From: Lichenicola cladoniae
GTDB lineage: Bacteria; Pseudomonadota; Alphaproteobacteria; Acetobacterales; Acetobacteraceae
DNA: 64,000 bases
NCBI RefSeq assembly: GCF_013201075.1
Contig: NZ_CP053709.1
Location: 1-64,000, forward strand
Reading direction: 5' to 3'
The position numbers and the translations under genes are program-made. Below, in pieces: positions 36,851-46,805 of this stretch. The notes under the pieces were generated by a model that did not search any database, was not told the DNA's origin, and saw only the letters and a list, made by a program, of their open reading frames with translations. The first letter of the stretch is position 1. Each line of letters begins with the position of its first letter.

Positions 36851-38782
36851 TTATGGCTTGTTACTATTTTGTTCGATTTGTCCGACATTGCACACCGCTA
36901 CGTCTAGGTAAGAACCACGTTCAAGTTCATGTTGGTCTTGCAGCAGAACGCCAAACGTGGCCGCATCGACTGGCCGTGAATACCAATAACCTTGCAGCTC
37001 GTCGCATCCATAGCGTAGTAGATGGTCGCGTTGCTCAGCGGTCTCGACACCCTCGGCAACAACCTGAAGATCGAGCTTGTGGGCCATGGCAACTATCGCT
37101 TCAACGATAGCGTCACTGCTCGATTGGGAACCAAGCTCGCTAACGAACGCACGATCCAGCTTGATACAGCGTACAGGAAACTGGCGCAGATAGGCTAGGT
37201 TAGAATAGCCAGTACCAAAATCGTCGATAGCGATGCTAATGCCGAGGGCCTTGAAGCTGGTCAGGATGCGAGAGCTTTCTTCCGGATCCTTCATTGACAT
37301 GCTCTCGGTGATCTCTAGTTCCAGTTGCTCAGGATCGAGTCCGTTGTCAGCAAGCACCTGGGCAACCACCGCTACTAGCTCGGGGTCGTGGAACTGGCGC
37401 GCCGAAACGTTGATAGCGATGCGTACAGCTGGCAATCCGCTCCGCTGCCACGCGGCAGCCTGGGCGCAAGCGTTGCGAAGTACCCATTCGCCAATCGCCT
37501 CGATCAGCCCAGACTCTTCGGCAAGCGGAATGAAATCGATTGGAAGCACCAATCCCCGCACCGGATGCTGCCAACGCACCAGCGCCTCTACACCGACGAT
37601 GTGACCGCTGGCGATCTGAATCTGCGGCTGGTAATGCAGCAAGAACTCGTCTCGTCGCAGAGCCTGCTTCAACTGGGTCTCGACCTCCAATCGCTCGACG
37701 TTTTGCGAACTCAGGCCGGCCGCGTAGCGTCGGATCCTGTTTCCGCCCGCCTTTTTGGCATCATACATTGCGGCATCGGCATGTTTGAGCAGCGTGGTCG
37801 CGTCTTCGCCGTCCTCTGGGTAGACGCTATAGCCCAGGCTAAACGTGACAGAAAGTTCGCGATCAGCAATGTGTACCGGCTTGGTCACGATGCGGGACAG
37901 ATCGTTAGTCAAGTCTGCCAGCGCTTCAACAGACATCGGCTTTGCTAGCAACAGAACAAACTCATCGCCGCCAAGGCGCGCGAAGGTCTCGCCCGGGCGC
38001 AAAAAGCGGATGATCCGTCGGCTCACGATACGCAATAACTCATCACCGGCGGCGTGACCGAGACTGTCGTTGACGATCTTGAAGCGGTCAAGATCAAGAA
38101 ATAAAAGCGTCAGCTGCAGTTCTTGCAGGCCTGCGACCTCAATCGCCTGTTCGATCCGGTCCATCAACAATGCCCGGTTTGGCAGGCCGGTAAGGTTGTC
38201 GTGCAATACTTGATGGCGCAGATCCTGTTCGAAGCGTTGTCGCTCTCTCACCTCAAGATCCAGCCGTGCAACGGTAGCCTTCAGTCGGTTAGTTGCTTCC
38301 GCTGCTTGCGCGTGAGCAGCCTGCAGCGCCAGTGCGGCAGCCTTTTGCGTCGTTATCTCATAGTTGATCCCCACCAGCCCAATGATCTGGCCGGTTTCGC
38401 CGCGCACCGCTACCTTTGTTGTTATCATCCAGGCTTCGTCTTTAAGTAGCAGATATCGGGCATGCTCTTCCTGACTAAGGATCGAGCGCCCATCCCTTAA
38501 GATTTCCTGTTCCTGTCTATGGTATTCAGTTGCCAGCTCAAGTGGATAAAAGTCGAAATCGGTTTTACCTAGCAGCTCCACAGGGTCGGACACGCCCATG
38601 CCCCGGGCCACCGCCCCGTTGGCAAAGATGAACCGGCCCATCGTATCTTTTGCATAGATGCGATGTGGGACATTTCCGGCAAGCGCTCGCAGCAGAGTGT
38701 ATTGGAACGCACTGGAAGATACGCCGGCGGTTTCGCCAACACCTAATTTAGCGTTGGGAAAATGCTGAAGAAATGGAGTCAC
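36851..38782 (-). CDS. PAS-GGDEF-EAL dual c-di-GMP enzyme
   Basis: The 643-residue protein has a PAS/PAC domain (about 28-150, HRIYAKDTMGRFIFANGAVARGMG) and a short coiled linker (150-192). The GGDEF domain follows with intact motif at 271-275 (FARLGGDEFVLLL), then an EAL domain starting at Glu399 (VEALVRW). The EAL residues are present in INVSARQFHD, LEITESMSM, IDDFGTGYSNL, KLDRAFV and AEGVET, so phosphodiesterase activity is likely; the cyclase may be active too. No membrane segment is seen, so the PAS domain senses a cytoplasmic signal or ligand. It is transcribed alone. Confidence 0.94.
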   Translation of the reverse strand: MTPFLQHFPNAKLGVGETAGVSSSAFQYTLLRALAGNVPHRIYAKDTMGRFIFANGAVARGMGVSDPVELLGKTDFDFYPLELATEYHRQEQEILRDGRSILSQEEHARYLLLKDEAWMITTKVAVRGETGQIIGLVGINYEITTQKAAALALQAAHAQAAEATNRLKATVARLDLEVRERQRFEQDLRHQVLHDNLTGLPNRALLMDRIEQAIEVAGLQELQLTLLFLDLDRFKIVNDSLGHAAGDELLRIVSRRIIRFLRPGETFARLGGDEFVLLLAKPMSVEALADLTNDLSRIVTKPVHIADRELSVTFSLGYSVYPEDGEDATTLLKHADAAMYDAKKAGGNRIRRYAAGLSSQNVERLEVETQLKQALRRDEFLLHYQPQIQIASGHIVGVEALVRWQHPVRGLVLPIDFIPLAEESGLIEAIGEWVLRNACAQAAAWQRSGLPAVRIAINVSARQFHDPELVAVVAQVLADNGLDPEQLELEITESMSMKDPEESSRILTSFKALGISIAIDDFGTGYSNLAYLRQFPVRCIKLDRAFVSELGSQSSSDAIVEAIVAMAHKLDLQVVAEGVETAEQRDHLLRYGCDELQGYWYSRPVDAATFGVLLQDQHELERGSYLDVAVCNVGQIEQNSNKP

Positions 38783-39239
38783 TACACTTCAGCCCGTGTT
38801 CAAGTCGAGTGAGCAAACCGGATATTCTTTCTGAAGAGTCATTGTTCAAAATCCCGAGGCGATCCGCCAAATACATGTACGTACATCAGTCCCAGCTTAT
38901 CGCAAATCAATCTATAACACTTTTATGAACAGTCTAGGAATACGTCAGGAAACCAGGATAAACTTTAATGTTTATTGATTATTCGGAGTCCAACTTTTGA
39001 GACGCGGTGGTAGTCTTATCAATTACCCGATCCGAAAGGCATCACATGTAGAAATATGTGTCACTAACAGAATTCCTTTCACGTTAACACGATTATCGTA
39101 TCGAGGGTGGATTCATCACGGCCGGTCTCAGGACGTATGACCTGCCCTAAACCGCACCGGCGGGCAGACAAATCGTGCACAAGACCCCGTCGGACAGGAA
39201 ATCGAGGCATGTCTTTGCCGAGAGTGCCATCTTACGACC
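38783..39239. other. AT-rich intergenic region
   Basis: No gene is visible. The sequence from about 38,860 to 39,100 is AT-rich and should contain the promoter of the PAS-GGDEF-EAL gene. I see no obvious terminator or repeat. Confidence 0.5.
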
Positions 39240-39692
39240 TTAAGCATCAATAAGGCTTCGAATCCTTTTTGCCAGAACTCGTAGGGAAAATGGCTTCGTA
39301 AGTACAAGCATATTCATGTCCAAGGTCCCGTTACGGAGAATCACATCTTCCGTGTAGCCGGTAATGAAGAGGACTTTGAGGTCCGGCCGAATTACCCGGG
39401 CGGTATCGACAACCTGCCGCCCGTTCAAGCCGCCTGGCAATGCAAAATCCGTGACAAGAAGGTCGATACGACAGTCGGATTGCAGCACCTTCAACCCTGC
39501 CGGACCATCAGCGGCCTCAATGGCCGTGTAGCCGCTGTCCTCCAGCATCTCGGTAACCAACATACGTATAGTCGGCTCGTCATCGACGATCAACACAGTC
39601 GCACCCCGGCCGCCATGGGCCGCCTGCAACATCTCAGACCTAAGCTTGGTATTGTCCATAGAGCGTGACCAGTGATGGAATAAAGGGGGCAT
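39240..39692 (-). CDS. Single-domain response regulator
   Basis: A 150-residue protein with one receiver domain: Asp37-Asp38-Glu39 in VLIVDDEP, phosphoacceptor Asp82 in LLVTDFALPGGLNGRQVV, Thr111 in FITGYTEDV and Lys133 in VLTKPFSL. The VTD-ALPG-LNGR pattern is that of receiver domains attached to or paired with hybrid histidine kinases. ATG 39692 has AGGAT just upstream; Met12 is an alternative. It lies directly downstream of the REC-PAS-GGDEF-EAL gene on the same strand and may share its signal pathway. Confidence 0.92.
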   Translation of the reverse strand: MPPLFHHWSRSMDNTKLRSEMLQAAHGGRGATVLIVDDEPTIRMLVTEMLEDSGYTAIEAADGPAGLKVLQSDCRIDLLVTDFALPGGLNGRQVVDTARVIRPDLKVLFITGYTEDVILRNGTLDMNMLVLTKPFSLRVLAKRIRSLIDA

Positions 39693-39838
39693 CTATCCTA
39701 TCTTAGGTAAATCCGTCGCCAACCGTCTGTTTGGCGTGCAGAATCATAGAATGCCTGGACCAGTGAACATCGAAAACAGTGCAAGCCGAGCATCACCGTC
39801 TACATACTAGGCTATCGGTCGATCCGAATTGCTCCTCG

Positions 39839-41971
39839 TTAGAATGCAAACCTCCGGGCCACTTCGAGTTTTTGGGATATGCCATCCGACAGCAATGCCG
39901 CAAACGCGTCAGCCGGGACGGGGCGGCTGAACAGGTAGCCCTGGCCTTCCTCGCACTGAAGAGCGTTCAGGAAATCCAGTTGCGCAACATTTTCGACTCC
40001 TTCAGCAATGACCCGTTTCTTGAGGCTATTCCCCATGCCGATTACCGCACTGACGATGATGCCGTCCTCGTTACCGCCATTGATGTCCTGGACGAACGAT
40101 TTGTCGATCTTGAGGATGTCGATCGGGAACTGCTTCAAATAGCTCAGGCTCGAGTAGCCGGTTCCGAAATCATCCAAAGCAATCTGCAGCCCGAGTGCCT
40201 TCAACTCGCGGAGGATTGAAGCGCCTGCCTTGGAATCCTGCATCAGTGCACTTTCAGTGATTTCCAGCTGCAGGAACTTGGGATCGACCCCAGTGCCTTC
40301 GATGATCGAGCGAACACCAGCCAGGAAGTCACGCCGGCGGAACTCTACTGTAGAGATGTTGATAGCTATTGAGATCTGTTGGAGGCCGGCGTTCAGCCAC
40401 CGCCTGGCCTGCGTGCAAGCTTCTAGAAACACCCATCGCCCGATTGGCACGATCAGGCCGCTGTCTTCAGCAACCGCGATGAAATCCGGTGGAAACACCA
40501 AGCCACGTTCGGAGCTGTTCCATCGCAGCAGCGCCTCTGCACCAGTGATCAGGCCCGACCGAAGATTGACCAGCGGCTGGTAGTGCAGGACAAATTCCTG
40601 CGCTTCCAGAGCCTGTCGAAGATGGCTTTCGATAAAGTGGCGCTCAACCGCGCGCGTATTCATGTCCTTGTCGAAGAACTGGTAGTTGTCGCCACTATGT
40701 GCCTTCGCATAATACATCGCGGTATCCGCGCTCTTGATCAGCGTCTCTGGATCGTTTGCGTCGGTTGGGCAAATGCTGATACCGACACTGGCCGTGACGT
40801 AGGCCTCGGTTCCTCCAACCGGATGCGACAGCTTCAGCGATGCGATGATCTTCTTAGCGATGGCGGCCGCGTTCTCTGGTCCCTTGATGTCATTGAGCAG
40901 AACAATGAATTCATCGCCACCGCGCCTGCTGACGGTGTCGGACTTGCGGACTACATCAGTAAGACGGCGGGCAACCGACTGCAGCAAACGGTCGCCGCAT
41001 TCATGGCCCAGGGAATCATTGACGTGCTTAAACCCGTCCAGGTCGAGGAACAGCACGGCAAGCAGGCTCCGGCGCCGCTCTGCGCTCCTGATTGCTTGGG
41101 CAATGCGATCATTAAGCACGACCCGATTTGGGAGGTCGGTCAGGAAGTCATACCGCGCCAGGTAGACCATCTTCTGGGTCATCGCCCTGGCCGCGCCGAC
41201 ATCGTGGAACACCATGACGACCCCGGCGATCTGGCCAGTCCAGTCATGAATAGGGGATACCGAGTCTTCGATCGGGACCTCCGTCCCATCGCGCCGAACC
41301 AGGACCGAGTCAGGTTGCAGGCCCATTTCTTCGTTGTTTTGCAACACTCGCAACATCGGACTTAGCTCGCATCGCCGCGTGGTAGAATTAATGATATGGA
41401 GCACATCGTCGATCGGATGTCCGTTCGCCTCCTCCCGCAGCCAGCCGGTCAGATATTCTCCAGCAGTGTTGAGGTAGTCGATCCGGCCTTCAAGATCGGC
41501 GCTGATCACCGCATCGCCCATCGAGTTGAGAATGATCGCGGCTCGGGCTTTCTCTTTGTAATAGGCTTTCTCAAACGCGCTGCGCTGGATTATGCTGCGA
41601 AGCGTTTGCGGGATCACGCTCCCGGAGAAATCGGCTTGCGTCAAGGTGGCACGCGCGCCGCGACTGAGCGCCTGGAGTGCCAGATCCTCATCTTCATTGG
41701 CCGAGATGATTATGATCGGTACGTGCGGGAACACTGCAACCAGCCGCTCGTAGGTGACGATGCCGACGCTATCCTCAAGCGTCAGATCTACCACAATCAC
41801 ATCGGTGACGCCTGGATCCGGCTGGTTGAGAGCATCCTTTAGGGTCCTGAGCCAGCAAAGCTTGAACGGCCCGTATTTGGAGACGCGAAGAATGTTGTGG
41901 AGTAATGAAGCTTGTTCCGGGTTGTCGGTTATCAGAAGAACTCGGCTCACCCACGAAATCCTCCGGACCAT
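39839..41971 (-). CDS. REC-PAS-GGDEF-EAL c-di-GMP protein
   Basis: The 710-residue protein starts with a receiver-like domain (8-130): Asp16, Asp62 in VIVVDLTLEDSVG, Ser in IIISANED. The conserved Lys appears as Gln112 (TLTQADF), and the acidic pair is DN rather than DD, so phosphorylation may be altered. A PAS domain (146-258, MGDAVISADLEGRIDYLN), an intact GGDEF (351-355, SRRGGDEFIVLL) and an EAL domain follow. The EAL domain has AEALLRW near 495 and NISTVEF, LEITESALM, LDDFGTGYSSL, KIDKSFV, AEGVEN. It may synthesise or degrade c-di-GMP. The lone receiver gene downstream is 146 bases away. Confidence 0.93.
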   Translation of the reverse strand: MVRRISWVSRVLLITDNPEQASLLHNILRVSKYGPFKLCWLRTLKDALNQPDPGVTDVIVVDLTLEDSVGIVTYERLVAVFPHVPIIIISANEDEDLALQALSRGARATLTQADFSGSVIPQTLRSIIQRSAFEKAYYKEKARAAIILNSMGDAVISADLEGRIDYLNTAGEYLTGWLREEANGHPIDDVLHIINSTTRRCELSPMLRVLQNNEEMGLQPDSVLVRRDGTEVPIEDSVSPIHDWTGQIAGVVMVFHDVGAARAMTQKMVYLARYDFLTDLPNRVVLNDRIAQAIRSAERRRSLLAVLFLDLDGFKHVNDSLGHECGDRLLQSVARRLTDVVRKSDTVSRRGGDEFIVLLNDIKGPENAAAIAKKIIASLKLSHPVGGTEAYVTASVGISICPTDANDPETLIKSADTAMYYAKAHSGDNYQFFDKDMNTRAVERHFIESHLRQALEAQEFVLHYQPLVNLRSGLITGAEALLRWNSSERGLVFPPDFIAVAEDSGLIVPIGRWVFLEACTQARRWLNAGLQQISIAINISTVEFRRRDFLAGVRSIIEGTGVDPKFLQLEITESALMQDSKAGASILRELKALGLQIALDDFGTGYSSLSYLKQFPIDILKIDKSFVQDINGGNEDGIIVSAVIGMGNSLKKRVIAEGVENVAQLDFLNALQCEEGQGYLFSRPVPADAFAALLSDGISQKLEVARRFAF

Positions 41972-42300
41972 AGTTACACATTAGTTTAGACTGTATCAAT
42001 ACTATATTCGTAACTTGTTAGGTTCACGACGTAACGGTTCAATCCACTTTGTTCTGCTACGTGTGGATATACTTCGGTATACTTTGGCGCGTCCGACCGA
42101 TCTTTCGACCGGCTGGTGAGCAGAATTCTATGCCGACCCGAGAGGATCTCGCGCTTCCTAACTATTGCGATTTACAGCTTACCGATGCCACCTGATTCGA
42201 TCAAGTAAATTTGACTCGCCAAACCCGGTGACTATGGGACGATTTCAAGCGGTGAGGTTCCTCCTTCTCCAAACATCATCTACTTCTGGGCGAGTGGGCC
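41972..42300. other. Intergenic region
   Basis: No gene is seen; moderately AT-rich. It should hold the promoter of the REC-PAS-GGDEF-EAL gene. Confidence 0.45.
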
Positions 42301-42630
42301 TCACCAGCCATTAAGTTCCAGCTTTATCGACGACCCATCGGATCCCTGAAACTTAATAAAGTCTGCTATAAAAGGACTTAATAAGCCGGTTTTATAGGCT
42401 GCTGCATCAACCCCGAGACCGCGACCAAGTGGGAAAGGCCGCAACTCCGGTTGCGGCCTGCTGAATAGGTCAACCCGCGCACCGTCAACCACAGGCCGGT
42501 TGAGATGAACCCATTGTGGTGCCTTGGGCTGAACTATATTGTGCTGCTCTGGATGACTGCTCCTGGCCCGCAGGCAATAACCAGCAGTCTGATACAGTCG
42601 TTGTTGCACCAATGCCTGCAGCGGCGTCAT
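42301..42630 (-). CDS. Unrecognised open frame, 109 residues
   Basis: The frame MTPLQALVQQRLYQTAGYCLRARSS, later PLGRGLGVDAAAYKTGLLSPFIADF, stays open for 330 bases but matches no family I know. It has no convincing ribosome binding site. It may be chance or a fragment. Confidence 0.2.
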   Translation of the reverse strand: MTPLQALVQQRLYQTAGYCLRARSSHPEQHNIVQPKAPQWVHLNRPVVDGARVDLFSRPQPELRPFPLGRGLGVDAAAYKTGLLSPFIADFIKFQGSDGSSIKLELNGW

Positions 42631-42743
42631 TCATGAGTTTCTTGCCGCCGAGCCTGGCTGCCTGATGTAGAGACACCACAGACTATAAGGCGTTCAGCGG
42701 AGCGGTGAGTAAACGGCCTCAAGTGCGTGCGGGCTAAATCGCT

Positions 42744-42983
42744 TTACGCTGTTCCGGGATGTGATGCCTTGATGACCTTGGGCAAATTGATTTCGCCCTG
42801 CAGCTGGCGCAAACCAGCTTTTTCTGCTAGCCGGACGGACCTGAGCATCTTTGTCAAAGCACGAGGGTCTTGTTCACCAATACAATGGTGATGACGCATC
42901 GCTGAACAAATTCCTTCGAGCTCCGCGCAGAAGTCCAAAGCTCCCCTTAATTTCAGGCCACGTGCGTTCAGCTCAACTGGCAA
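42744..42983 (-). CDS. Unrecognised small protein, 79 residues
   Basis: The product (LKLRGALDFCAELEGICSAMRHHHCIGEQ, then ALTKMLRSVRLAEKAGLRQLQGE) is helical and reminiscent of histidine-phosphotransfer-type bundles. It shows no clear H-x-x-K-G motif. Its position next to c-di-GMP genes is the only context. Confidence 0.25.
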   Translation of the reverse strand: MPVELNARGLKLRGALDFCAELEGICSAMRHHHCIGEQDPRALTKMLRSVRLAEKAGLRQLQGEINLPKVIKASHPGTA

Positions 42984-43138
42984 CTCACGCTACCATTAGG
43001 GGCGTTGCCAAATTCTTAGCTGGGAGCTGACCAATTTTAGCCTACGGCCTGCGTAGCGTCGATCAGCACTAACTAGGCTTCGGATCCACCGACAGGTAGA
43101 TGCTTTGCGCCATATACCGTTATTGAACATTGCACCAG

Positions 43139-43609
43139 CTAGTCTTCATAATCTATGAATGCAGGACGAATGCAGGCTTCGAAGATCTCCCCAGGATGAT
43201 CAATATGGACACCATAAATTGCGACGGTTCTACCCTGAAGTAACGCTTTCACTAGGACGGCGACTTCAACTTCCGGCAAGTTTAAATCGAGGTTCGGTTT
43301 CAGCGGCAGGCATAGGACTAGGCTGGGTTTAACCTTGATGTCGAAGCGCGTCATCTCGTTGCCAGTGAATATATTAAACGCCGGGCGCAAGTGTATTGCC
43401 TGTTCCAAGGACACAATAACTCGATGGCCGAAAAAATCACCGTTGCCAGTATAAAGGCCACCCTTATGAACAAGTTCATTGTGTTTGAGCGCAATCGAGA
43501 TGCTCATACGTCTTGGTACAAACGGGGTAACGTTGTCGTATGCTTTTATAAGCTCCCTGACAGGCTCCACTTGTGTACGACCTTCGAGATGGGTCTCAGA
43601 TTCCGTCAT
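43139..43609 (-). CDS. Unrecognised protein, 156 residues
   Basis: This is an uninterrupted 156-codon frame in AT-richer DNA, starting MTESETHLEGRTQVEPVRELIKAYDNVTPF. The C-terminal half reads FDIKVKPSLVLCLPLKPNLDLNLPEVEVAVLVKALLQGRTVAIYGVHIDHPGEIFE, with alternating strands and helices like a compact domain. I cannot name a family. No gene overlaps it convincingly on the other strand. It lies 193 bases from the IS5 copy. Confidence 0.35.
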   Translation of the reverse strand: MTESETHLEGRTQVEPVRELIKAYDNVTPFVPRRMSISIALKHNELVHKGGLYTGNGDFFGHRVIVSLEQAIHLRPAFNIFTGNEMTRFDIKVKPSLVLCLPLKPNLDLNLPEVEVAVLVKALLQGRTVAIYGVHIDHPGEIFEACIRPAFIDYED

Positions 43610-43802
43610 TTAGAACCGCCTTATTGCGCAATATAGACACCGAGGAGAAAGCTAACATTCCCCTAATTAAATTCGCAAGCCTGTCGGAGTGAGGCTGGCT
43701 AGGTAAAGATTTGCGATGCTAAAGTTTAAATTGCATCGAAGGTTTCATCTACACTCCCCAGTCTAAATCCTTGGATCCGTCTATTTACCTGGCGCGTAGT
43801 GC

Positions 43803-44888
43803 GGCGTTGTTGCGTGGACCGGGCGGGAGGCAAGAGCTTGCCCTACCCGGTGATCGCTTCAGACAGTGGGAACGGAGATGGGCTTGGCGATCGGATCATT
43901 TGGTTGAGGGCCCAGATGGCGATGGCGACCTCAGCTTTCTGACCGGCGGTCGACCGCGCTCTGAGCGTCGGACCGATGATGTGTTTGTAGCGACCGATCG
44001 TCGTCTCCACGATGCTGCGTCGGCCGTAACCATTGGCTTTCTGCCAGGCCATGCGTCCCTTCTCGGTAATGTCCCGGACATGACGATTGCGAACGGTCTC
44101 GGTGTTGGCGTCAGCTTTGATGACCAAAGATGCTCTTGGCGGGATGACGATATGAGGTGGCGGGTTATGCTGGCGTGCGGCAGCAGCGTCATACACGGAC
44201 GTGCCATCATAGGCGCCGTCGGCGATCACGCTGGCGATCTTCCCCTCCACCGTTGCCAACAGCCCCACGACTTCTGATATGTCGCCGGTATCCTTGTCCG
44301 TCAGGTTGTGCGCCACGATTTCGCCAGTCTCGGCATTGACGGCCAGATGCAGTTTTCGCCATTGCCTGGGTGTGAGGCCATGCTTCTCGGCATCCCACTC
44401 GCCCTGCCTGAAGACCTGCAGGCCCGTGCTGTCCAGCTCGACATGAATGGGTTCGTCACGCCGGGCGGCACGCGGTTGACGCCCGGCAAAGGCGCGCCCC
44501 CGACGGCAAAAGGTCGAATGATCAGGCACGCAAAGTTCCAGTCCGAGTAGGCGCAGAACCGAGCGCGCGAAACCTTCTGCCTGGCGTAGAGCCAGATGGA
44601 AGACCAATCGCAGGGTCAGCACCAGCTCGATCGCCACCTCGGCATAGACCGGTTGACCGCCTGGTGTCGTCCGGCGCGGGGCATGCCATCCAGACAAGGC
44701 CGCCGTGTCCAGCCACAACGTTAAATCACCACGTTGCGGCAGACCAGCCTCATAGGCAGTCCAGTTCATGACCCGGCGACGGGCCTTCGGGATGTGGTGG
44801 CGGCGGGACGCGTTGTGCTTGAAGGGCATCCCAGACCTCTATCAGGCCAGGAGAGACGCGTCAGCCGAACGGTCCATGTACCAACGCC
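43803..44888 (-). mobile_element. IS5-family insertion sequence (single-frame type)
   Basis: The ends are imperfect 19-bp inverted repeats, GGCGTTGTTGCGTGGACCG at 43803 and the complement of GGCGTTGGTACATGGACCG at 44870-44888. The element holds one transposase gene. No target duplication is obvious. Its right end cuts into an IS701 transposase gene whose 5' part is missing on the left side. Confidence 0.75.
43843..44829 (-). CDS. IS5-family transposase
   Basis: The 328-residue DDE transposase contains MNWTAYEAGLPQRGDLTLWLD (typical IS5/IS903 start). It continues VELDSTGLQVFRQGEWDAEKHG with the first Asp, KIASVIADGAYDGTSVYDAAA with the second, and RRSIVETTIGRYKHIIGPTLRAR with the catalytic Glu. 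All parts are intact in one frame, so the element may be active. Confidence 0.92.
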   Translation of the reverse strand: MPFKHNASRRHHIPKARRRVMNWTAYEAGLPQRGDLTLWLDTAALSGWHAPRRTTPGGQPVYAEVAIELVLTLRLVFHLALRQAEGFARSVLRLLGLELCVPDHSTFCRRGRAFAGRQPRAARRDEPIHVELDSTGLQVFRQGEWDAEKHGLTPRQWRKLHLAVNAETGEIVAHNLTDKDTGDISEVVGLLATVEGKIASVIADGAYDGTSVYDAAAARQHNPPPHIVIPPRASLVIKADANTETVRNRHVRDITEKGRMAWQKANGYGRRSIVETTIGRYKHIIGPTLRARSTAGQKAEVAIAIWALNQMIRSPSPSPFPLSEAITG

Positions 44889-45909
44889 CAAGCAGGGCCG
44901 TGCAACCTGCGGCGTAGGGCGGCAATATACCGGTTCTGCTGGCAAGATCACCAACTGCCAGATTGGTGTGTTTGCAGCCTACGTGTCGCGGCACAGCCAT
45001 GCCTTCATCGACCGCGCCCTGTATTTACCTAAGGCTTGGACCGGTGACGCTACGCGGATGACGGCGGCACATGTGCCCGATGGAACAGCCTTCGCAACCA
45101 AGCCTTGCCTTGCTATCCAGATGATCGAGCGCGCTATCGCCGCTGAAGTGCGGTTCGCCTGGGTAGCGGCTGACAGCGTCTATGGTGTTAGCGACATCGA
45201 GATGGCGTTGCGGCGAGCAGGCCGCGGCTACGTGCTCGGCGTCCATGCTGACCACCACTTCGGCTCTCGGGCCGACAAGCCGCCGGTTGCAGGACAAGCA
45301 GAGGAGATCGCTCGTGATCTTGATTCCTCCGCCTGGCGACGCTTGTCGGCCGGAAACGGCACCAAAGGTCCTCGACTGCACGATTGGGCTTATTGCGAAC
45401 TGGCTGATGTCGATGCGGCCGAACACGATGAGGCCCGTGCCGGTAGGTGGACACATGGCTTGCTCATCCGACGCAACATCGGTGACGCAGACATGGCTTT
45501 CTTCTCAACATGGTGTCCTGTCGGGACAACCATGAAGACGCTTGTGCAGGTCGAGGGGCATCGATGGGCGATCGAGGACAGCTTCGAAACCGCCAAGAAT
45601 GAACTCGGTCTTGACCACAACGAGACCAGGTCCTGGCATGGCTGGCACCGCCATGTTTCACTCGTGATGCTTGCCTTTGCCATGATGGCTGCCATCCGCC
45701 ACCAGGCAAACACCTCGGCACCCAAAAAAAACAAACGAATAGCAGCACGGATGCAGCACCGCCGTTGATCCGATGGTCGATCCAGGAGATCAGACGCATC
45801 GCCGTCAGGCTGGCGAAGAGACGTATCGCGCCCGCTCACATCATCGCATGGTCACTCTAGCGACGAGCGCATTAAGCTTCAGCCCAAAAAGCTCATCTCC
45901 GCTATAAAG
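44889..45909 (+). pseudogene. IS701-family transposase, 5'-truncated and frameshifted
   Basis: The plus strand encodes RATCGVGRQYTGSAGKITNCQIGVFAAYVSRHSHAFIDRALYLPKAWT. It then encodes AIAAEVRFAWVAADSVYGVSDIEMALRRAGRGYVLGV and VEGHRWAIEDSFETAKNELGLDHNETRSWHGWHRH, the IS701 transposase core. The N-terminal part is lost to the IS5 insertion. A run of eight A at about 45,724 shifts the frame near the end; the true C-terminus RWSIQEIRRIAVRLARRRI is read in another phase. The IS21 copy is inserted in its last bases. Confidence 0.82.
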
Positions 45910-46060
45910 TGTGCGGATTCCGACGATGCCGCTTGGGTATTCCGAACATGTATTGCGCACCGTTCCGATTTGATGCCGCCCATCATTCCGATTTGACGGC
46001 GCTCGGGGTGGTGTCGTCTCGCGGGTCGATTTCGCTCATGTCATAGGGGTGCGGGTGGGG

Positions 46061-46795
46061 TCAAGCAGTTACTCGTTTCTTGCGCATGCTTTCGCCCTTG
46101 AGCTCGATCCGATGCGCGTTGTGCACGATGCGGTCCAGGATCGCATCAGCCAGCGTCGGATTTCCGACGATCTCGTACCAGCGTTCGATCGGCACCTGGC
46201 TGGTGATGATGACCGAACCGGCGTCGTAGCGGTCTTCGAAGATTTCCAGCAAGTCGCGTTGCTGCTCCGGTGTCAGCGGTTCTGGTCCCCAGTCATCAAG
46301 GATCAATAGGTCGACCCGGGCGAGCTGGTGCAGCAGCTTAGCATAGCGGCCGTCGTTGCGTGCCAGCGCCAGGGCGGCAAACAGCCGCGGCACGCGCTGG
46401 TAGAGCACTGACAGGTTTTCCCGGCAGGCCTTCTGGCCGAGCGCGCAGGCCAGCCACGACTTGCCGATGCCCGCTGGGCCCGTCAGCAGGCAATGGCGGC
46501 GCTGGCGGATCCAGTCGCACCCGGCAACTGCCAGGAACATCGTGCGGTCGAGCCCGCGCGGGGTCCGGTAGTCGACGTCCTCGATCGCCGCCTGGTGACG
46601 CAGCTTGGCGTTCTTGGCCCGGCTCTCGAACCGTTTCTGCTGGCGCAGCGTGACCTCACGCTCCAGCAGGATGGCGAGCCACTCCGCCTGATTGAGTGCG
46701 GCTGCCTCCGGATTGTCCGCCATGTCGCGGAATCCCTTGGCCATGCCATGCAGTCCAAGATCGGTGAGCAGGTCGAGCGTTGGGTGAATAAGCAA
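46061..46795 (-). CDS. istB: IS21 helper ATPase IstB
   Basis: The 244-residue AAA+ ATPase has Walker A GPAGIGKSWLACALG, Walker B VDLLILDDWG, sensor region VIITSQVPIERWYEIVG and the C-terminal DRIVHNAHRIELKGESMRK. IstB binds target DNA and activates IstA. TTG 46795, with GGAGA six bases upstream, is the likely start; it lies 10 bases beyond the istA stop. All functional residues are present. Confidence 0.95.
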   Translation of the reverse strand: MLIHPTLDLLTDLGLHGMAKGFRDMADNPEAAALNQAEWLAILLEREVTLRQQKRFESRAKNAKLRHQAAIEDVDYRTPRGLDRTMFLAVAGCDWIRQRRHCLLTGPAGIGKSWLACALGQKACRENLSVLYQRVPRLFAALALARNDGRYAKLLHQLARVDLLILDDWGPEPLTPEQQRDLLEIFEDRYDAGSVIITSQVPIERWYEIVGNPTLADAILDRIVHNAHRIELKGESMRKKRVTA

Positions 46796-46805
46796 GGTCG
46801 ATCTC

